Shown one piece after another: positions 53,683 to 57,628 of a DNA stretch of 57,628 bases. The stretch is taken from NCBI GenBank assembly GCA_022448315.1, contig JAKVCA010000035.1, forward strand, positions 1 to 57,628, written 5' to 3'. The stretch comes from Pirellulaceae bacterium (GTDB lineage: Bacteria; Planctomycetota; Planctomycetia; Pirellulales; Pirellulaceae). Every line of letters begins with the position of its first letter. Within the stretch, counting starts at the first letter, position 1. A program made the position numbers and the translations under genes. The notes under the pieces were generated by a model, which was not told the origin of the DNA, searched no databases, and worked only from the letters and a program-made list of their open reading frames with translations.

Positions 53683-55080
53683 ATGGCCCATCGATCATCG
53701 GCTCCAGAATCAGAGCCAGAGATTCGATTTCTCGGTTACCTCGCTGAGTTTGATACGACGCGGAAATTGCTTGCGGCGTGTAATCAAATTCGGCAGGCGG
53801 GATACAAAAAGACGGACGCCTACACGCCGTTTCCGGTCCATGGAATCGACGGTGCTCTGGGAATCAAGCGGACGAAATTGCCGTTTTTGGTGCTGGGAGT
53901 CGGTTTGGTTGCCGTCGCTGTCGGGATTGGAATGCAGTGGTATGTCAATGGACCCACTGAGGATTTTTGGCCGTTCCCCGGTTACACCTTCCGCATCGGC
54001 GGAATGCCCGAATGGAGTTTGCCGGCAAACATCCCAGTGACCTTTGAAATCATTGTGCTTCTCAGTGCATTCGCGACTTTTTTCGGAATGTGGGCGTTCA
54101 ACCGGCTGCCCCAGTTGTCTAATCCGCTGTTCAGGCTTGATCGCTTCAAGAGGGTGACCTCCGATCGATTCTTCCTGATGATCGACTCAGACGACCCAAT
54201 CTTTGATGAAACTCAAACTCGGGAGCAACTTGAGCAAGCAGGGGCGATCATGGTCGAGAGGGTTGACCACGACATGTCCGACGCCAAATTGCCCGGCTTT
54301 CTCAAGCCTCTTACGGTGTGCATGTTGTGTCTTGCGTTGCTTCCTCCGGCTTTGATTTATCGGGCACGTGGGATGACGAACCCGGAACCGCGCCTCCATG
54401 CCGTCCCTGATATGGATTGGCAGGATAAGTCCAAGTCGCAGACCGTATCTCCCTTGCTTGAGGTCGCCGCGACCACTCCGACTTTTCTGTTCGGCGACGG
54501 TCGGGCCATGAGACCCGACGTGGCGGGGAGCGTCGCATGGGGAGAGCTGAGCACCGACGATCGGTTTTATCGCGGTTACGAGCCAGGGACTTTTCCTACA
54601 GCAGACGCTGGATCCGATGAAAATGACGTCAAGCCTGAACCTCAATGGCTGACGACCTTTCCAGATGAGGTTGAAATTGGCGACGATTTATTCAAACGAG
54701 GTCAAAATCGATACAACATTTACTGCGCTCTTTGCCACGGCTATGCCGGCTATGGTGATGGTCTAGTCACTCGACGGGCGATGAGTTTGAACATTCAAGG
54801 TAAAGGCGCTTGGACGCAGACCAAAAGTCTGCATGATCCCGCAGTGGTGGCGCAACCGGTGGGTCGCTTGTATGATACGATCAGCAACGGTCGCAATTCG
54901 ATGGGGCCATATCGTGCCCAAATTCCGGAAGCGGATCGTTGGGCCATCGTGTTCTATTTGAAAGCCTTGCAGGCGACCAATACGGCGAAAATCGGAGAGA
55001 CAACTGCTGCGGTCAACTCGGTTGATGCAGTGGTCGCCGGCTCAAAAAATACAGATAAAGACTTCGGTGAACGAGAATAA
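53683..55080 (+). CDS. actDE: ActD-ActE fusion: DUF3341 membrane domain joined to monoheme cytochrome c
   Basis: This is a 465-residue protein from ATG 53683; an upstream in-frame start at 53635 is less likely. Residues about 1-210 are the ActD (DUF3341) module with two membrane helices (about 68-90 and 120-142). A further hydrophobic stretch (about 227-246, PLTVCMLCLALLPPALIY) leads to a secreted part with GDGRAMRPDVAGSVA and a single heme site CALCH in YNIYCALCHGYAGYGDG. The probable axial Met is in NSMGPYRAQIP. In other ACIII operons ActD and ActE are usually separate, with ActE a lipoprotein; here the lipid anchor seems replaced by a third helix. ActF starts three bases after the stop. 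Confidence 0.9.
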   Translation: MAHRSSAPESEPEIRFLGYLAEFDTTRKLLAACNQIRQAGYKKTDAYTPFPVHGIDGALGIKRTKLPFLVLGVGLVAVAVGIGMQWYVNGPTEDFWPFPGYTFRIGGMPEWSLPANIPVTFEIIVLLSAFATFFGMWAFNRLPQLSNPLFRLDRFKRVTSDRFFLMIDSDDPIFDETQTREQLEQAGAIMVERVDHDMSDAKLPGFLKPLTVCMLCLALLPPALIYRARGMTNPEPRLHAVPDMDWQDKSKSQTVSPLLEVAATTPTFLFGDGRAMRPDVAGSVAWGELSTDDRFYRGYEPGTFPTADAGSDENDVKPEPQWLTTFPDEVEIGDDLFKRGQNRYNIYCALCHGYAGYGDGLVTRRAMSLNIQGKGAWTQTKSLHDPAVVAQPVGRLYDTISNGRNSMGPYRAQIPEADRWAIVFYLKALQATNTAKIGETTAAVNSVDAVVAGSKNTDKDFGERE

Positions 55081-55083
55081 AAC

Positions 55084-56316
55084 ATGGGAACCGAAACCAA
55101 GCGAGCAGTCACATCGACTCAAATCAATTTAGGTGCACTTCGCAACCCGTTGTTGATCGGGGGTGGAGCCGCCGGTGTGCTTGGGCTTTGTTGTGGTGCA
55201 CTTCTCTCCATGGGGCAGGGCGAGGACTGGTATCAGAAGTTTTCAGCTTCATATCTTGTCTCTTTCTGTTTTTTTATGAGCATTTCGTTGGGAGGGCTGT
55301 TTTGGGTGACGGCCATGCACCTGACGCGTGCAGGTTGGGGCATTTGCGTCCGTCGTTTGTGTGAAATTTTGGCCATGATGGCTCTGCCAATGTTGGTCCT
55401 GTTTTTGCCTATCTTGATTCCTGTGGTTTTAGGTTGGAATTCGTCGGTCTACAGCTGGGTCAACATTGAAAACATTACCCACGCACGGGATCTGGTTGAG
55501 CACAAAGCGGGCTATCTGAATAGTGGCTTTTTCACAGTGCGATCGATCCTTTACTTCGTGATCTGGGGGCTGTTGGCGCGGTTCTACCTCAAGAATTCCG
55601 TGAACCAAGATTCTTCCAGGGACCCCAACACAACCCTGAAATTGCAGTCGTTTAGCGCTCCCGGCATGTTGTTGTTCGCACTGACCGTTGTTTTCGCTTC
55701 TTTTGATTGGGAAATGTCGCTTGACCCGCTCTGGTTTAGCACGATGTTCCCCGTCTACTTTTTTGCGGGAGGCGTACTTGGGTCTTTGTGTGTTCTAACG
55801 ATCACTTCAGTGAGCCTTCAGAAATCGGGACGTCTTACGGAGGATATCACGACTGAACACTACCACGACCTAGGCAAGTTGACTTTCGGGTTTGTGTTCT
55901 TCTGGGCTTACATTGCGTTCAGTCAGTATCTGTTGATCTGGTATGCAAACATTCCCGAAGAGACGTCTTGGTTTCTTTATCGGCAGGAGGGAGACTGGCA
56001 GATGGCTTCCATTGTCCTGATCGCCGGCCATTTGATCGTGCCCTTTTTCGCAATTATGCCGAGAACATTGCGTCGAAATAAGACCTACATGGCGTTTGCT
56101 TCCATATTCATCTTGGTGATGTGCTGGTTTGATCACTTTTGGCTCGTGATGCCCCAGTTTCGGCAGGAATTCGGAGTCATACCGGCGGATGTTTTGTGTT
56201 TGGTTGGGTTAGGTGGGTTGTTCGTGGCCAGTTTTGCCTGGATTGCCGGCGACAAGTCGTTGATTCCCGAAGGCGACCCGCGGTTATACGAATCGTTGAG
56301 CTACCACAACGTCTGA
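55084..56316 (+). CDS. actF: ACIII subunit ActF, NrfD-like membrane protein
   Basis: This is a 410-residue protein with about ten membrane helices, homologous to ActC but shorter. SCFFMSISLGGLFWVTAMHLTRAGWG is the NrfD-like first helices region (given as FFMSISLGGLFWVTAMHL), and FVFFWAYIAFSQYLLIWYANIPEE marks the late helices (given as FWAYIAFSQYLLIWYANIPE). It completes the membrane core and its proton path. It starts three bases after the ActD-ActE stop, so the genes are coupled. A GTG-start small gene follows after 10 bp. Confidence 0.93.
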   Translation: MGTETKRAVTSTQINLGALRNPLLIGGGAAGVLGLCCGALLSMGQGEDWYQKFSASYLVSFCFFMSISLGGLFWVTAMHLTRAGWGICVRRLCEILAMMALPMLVLFLPILIPVVLGWNSSVYSWVNIENITHARDLVEHKAGYLNSGFFTVRSILYFVIWGLLARFYLKNSVNQDSSRDPNTTLKLQSFSAPGMLLFALTVVFASFDWEMSLDPLWFSTMFPVYFFAGGVLGSLCVLTITSVSLQKSGRLTEDITTEHYHDLGKLTFGFVFFWAYIAFSQYLLIWYANIPEETSWFLYRQEGDWQMASIVLIAGHLIVPFFAIMPRTLRRNKTYMAFASIFILVMCWFDHFWLVMPQFRQEFGVIPADVLCLVGLGGLFVASFAWIAGDKSLIPEGDPRLYESLSYHNV

Positions 56317-56326
56317 GGAGAGCTTC

Positions 56327-56728
56327 GTGTCCGAACATCAGGAAAGCGAGGCCGAAGAAGCCCGCAACACCTCGCCAGAGGCTTTGGAATCCGAGTCTGT
56401 CGCGTGGTATGACGATCTCGACATGACGACGGTCGCCGTCGCCGGTTTCGTTAGCACCGTGCTGACGGTTGTGATCATTGCCGTGGTGCAGGGACTCTAT
56501 TACCAGTGGCAATTTGATGCGATTCGTCGAGTGGGTAGTGAGACTTACATCTCGCCCGCAGAATCGATCGTTAATGCCCAGAAAGAGACGCTAACGGCAG
56601 GCGCGCTCCCCACGTCTCTGACGGAGAGAACGGATGGTGACATGTATTACCCCATGGCTGATCAGCGAGTGCTGATCAGCCTAGACGAGGCATACAAAAG
56701 GATGAGATCGGAAATGGCGGAAAAGTAG
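56327..56728 (+). CDS. Small single-pass membrane protein in the ACIII operon
   Basis: This is a 133-residue protein starting with GTG, with GGAG six bases before it. The first 32 residues are acidic (SEHQESEAEEAR). One hydrophobic helix (about 34-58, TTVAVAGFVSTVLTVVIIAVVQ) is followed by a charged C-terminal part (YYQWQFDAIRRV). I cannot name a family. By position it resembles the small extra subunits or assembly genes seen after actF in some ACIII operons. It is 10 bp after actF and about 80 bp before the SCO1 gene. Confidence 0.72.
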   Translation: MSEHQESEAEEARNTSPEALESESVAWYDDLDMTTVAVAGFVSTVLTVVIIAVVQGLYYQWQFDAIRRVGSETYISPAESIVNAQKETLTAGALPTSLTERTDGDMYYPMADQRVLISLDEAYKRMRSEMAEK

Positions 56729-56808
56729 TGCCTCGACGATAATGAGGTCTAAGTTTGGTAAAGGTTTGAAGGCGAAGAGCGGAAAATTGCTTGGATGGTT
56801 TTTTGAGT

Positions 56809-57628
56809 ATGTTTGAGCGACTGGGCATTGTGTTACTTGTGTGGCTATTGACGATTTCGTCGTCCACGCCGGCTGCTGCGCAGGTAAACAGCTGGACGTC
56901 GCCAGACGAGGTCTCGGATTACACCAAAATTGAAAAGAAATATGACGCGTTGCTGCCCTTGGACACCCCATTCACCGACGATCGTGGGTACCGAGTCGTG
57001 TTGGGTGATTTTTTCAAAGGTCGCCCGGTGGTGGTTTCGCTGAATTACTCAGATTGCCCGATGCTTTGCGACGTTCAGCTTCGTGAATTTGTCGTTTCCG
57101 CGTCGCAATTGGAGATGGTCCCGGGTGTGGATTACGAGGTGGTCTCGATCAGTCTGGACCCAAATGAAACAACACGGCGGGCTAAGGAAACAAAGGCCAA
57201 ATACGTCGCCTTGTCAGGGAAAACTCAGACGGCTGATGGTTGGCACGTGTTAACCGGCGAGAGATCGTCCATCGAGGCGGTGGCGAGAGCATTGGGGATT
57301 TCCTACCGGTTCATTAAAGATCGTAAGGAGTACGCACATCCCCTGGTGTTCACGATCTGCACCGGTGAAGGACGGATATCACAGTACCTTCAAGGTGTTG
57401 GGTTGCCGAAGGCGACGTTGCGACTTGCTTTGGTTGACGCCTCCGAGGGGAAACTCGGGTCGCCGACAGACTGGTTCGTACTCTCCTGCTTTGTGTATGA
57501 CCCCAACTCGAACAGTTATTCACCACTCGCTTCCAGAATAATGAAATGGGCGGGTGGCTTTACGGTTTTTATCCTTCTGGTCTGTCTTGTGCCGTTTTGG
57601 CTAAGACGCACACCTGCTGAGAACGCAG
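56809..57628 (+). CDS. SCO1/SenC copper-chaperone-like protein, open at the window edge
   Basis: The frame starts at ATG 56809 and stays open for 273 codons to the edge, so the stop is not seen. A signal peptide (MFERLGIVLLVWLLTISSS then AAA) is followed by a thioredoxin-like fold. The copper motif is C-P-M-L-C in SDCPMLCDVQ, and the partner His is in KEYAHPLVF. This is the SCO1/SenC pattern that delivers copper to the CuA centre of cytochrome c oxidase. A C-terminal hydrophobic helix (FTVFILLVCLVPFWL) is present, which suggests membrane anchoring. Oxidase genes probably follow. Confidence 0.9.
   Translation, partial: MFERLGIVLLVWLLTISSSTPAAAQVNSWTSPDEVSDYTKIEKKYDALLPLDTPFTDDRGYRVVLGDFFKGRPVVVSLNYSDCPMLCDVQLREFVVSASQLEMVPGVDYEVVSISLDPNETTRRAKETKAKYVALSGKTQTADGWHVLTGERSSIEAVARALGISYRFIKDRKEYAHPLVFTICTGEGRISQYLQGVGLPKATLRLALVDASEGKLGSPTDWFVLSCFVYDPNSNSYSPLASRIMKWAGGFTVFILLVCLVPFWLRRTPAENA

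Overview
The window looks like a chromosomal segment of a planctomycete. The reasons are the many secreted PQQ-type beta-propeller proteins that begin W-P-x-(W/F)-R-G, a Tat-exported paralogue family without clear function, a TPR/TPR/ExbB/ExbD/ExbD operon, a glucosylglycerate compatible-solute module, and a quinol-oxidising alternative complex III (ACIII) operon. G+C looks moderate. Shine-Dalgarno sequences are present at some starts and absent at others. I found no rRNA, tRNA, insertion sequence, prophage or CRISPR. The taxonomic call is inference from gene content.

Layout. 1-7000: 3' part of an intradiol dioxygenase with a strong terminator; two PQQ-like propeller proteins facing different ways with a decayed NtrC-type regulator between them; two adjacent paralogues of an unknown family, the second with a Tat signal. 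7000-10900: lexA with a sigma-70-like promoter overlapped by a candidate operator, a 16-bp tandem repeat, and a sigma-54 response regulator/histidine kinase pair. 11000-19700: LptF/G-type permease, PP2C phosphatase, a PEGA lipoprotein, an Mla-type lipid transport set (MlaD, MlaF, MlaE) and a PhoR-like kinase. 20000-25200: a MoxR-type ATPase, a large TraB/DUF5682-like protein and a TerB-like protein on the plus strand, convergent with an alpha-ketoglutarate semialdehyde-type dehydrogenase. 25800-32350: TPR-TPR-ExbB-ExbD-ExbD. 32900-36800: phosphatase and glycosyltransferase of glucosylglycerate synthesis, convergent with a GH13_18 phosphorylase. 36800-42300: XerC/D recombinase, a RegA/RegB-like redox two-component pair, a membrane protein, and a receiver/ATPase fusion. 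42300-47900: AlkA glycosylase, MFS transporter, DUF5684 protein, PaaK-like ligase, SufS-like PLP enzyme. 48100-57628: ACIII operon actA, actB, actC, a fused actD-actE, actF, a small membrane gene, and SCO1, which runs off the window.

How the genes work together. The ACIII operon makes a quinol:electron acceptor oxidoreductase. SCO1 at the edge suggests that the cytochrome oxidase genes follow. The RegB-like sensor carries the GGxxNPF quinone-sensing motif about 8 kb upstream and could couple quinone redox state to respiratory genes (inference). The glucosylglycerate genes form a make-and-recycle cycle. LptF/G, MlaDEF and ExbB/ExbD all serve the outer membrane and envelope.

The least explained units are the MoxR / TraB-like / TerB-like trio (20095-23547), the unknown paralogue pair (4518-6998) and the ActD-ActE fusion together with the histidine-rich repeat insertion in ActB.
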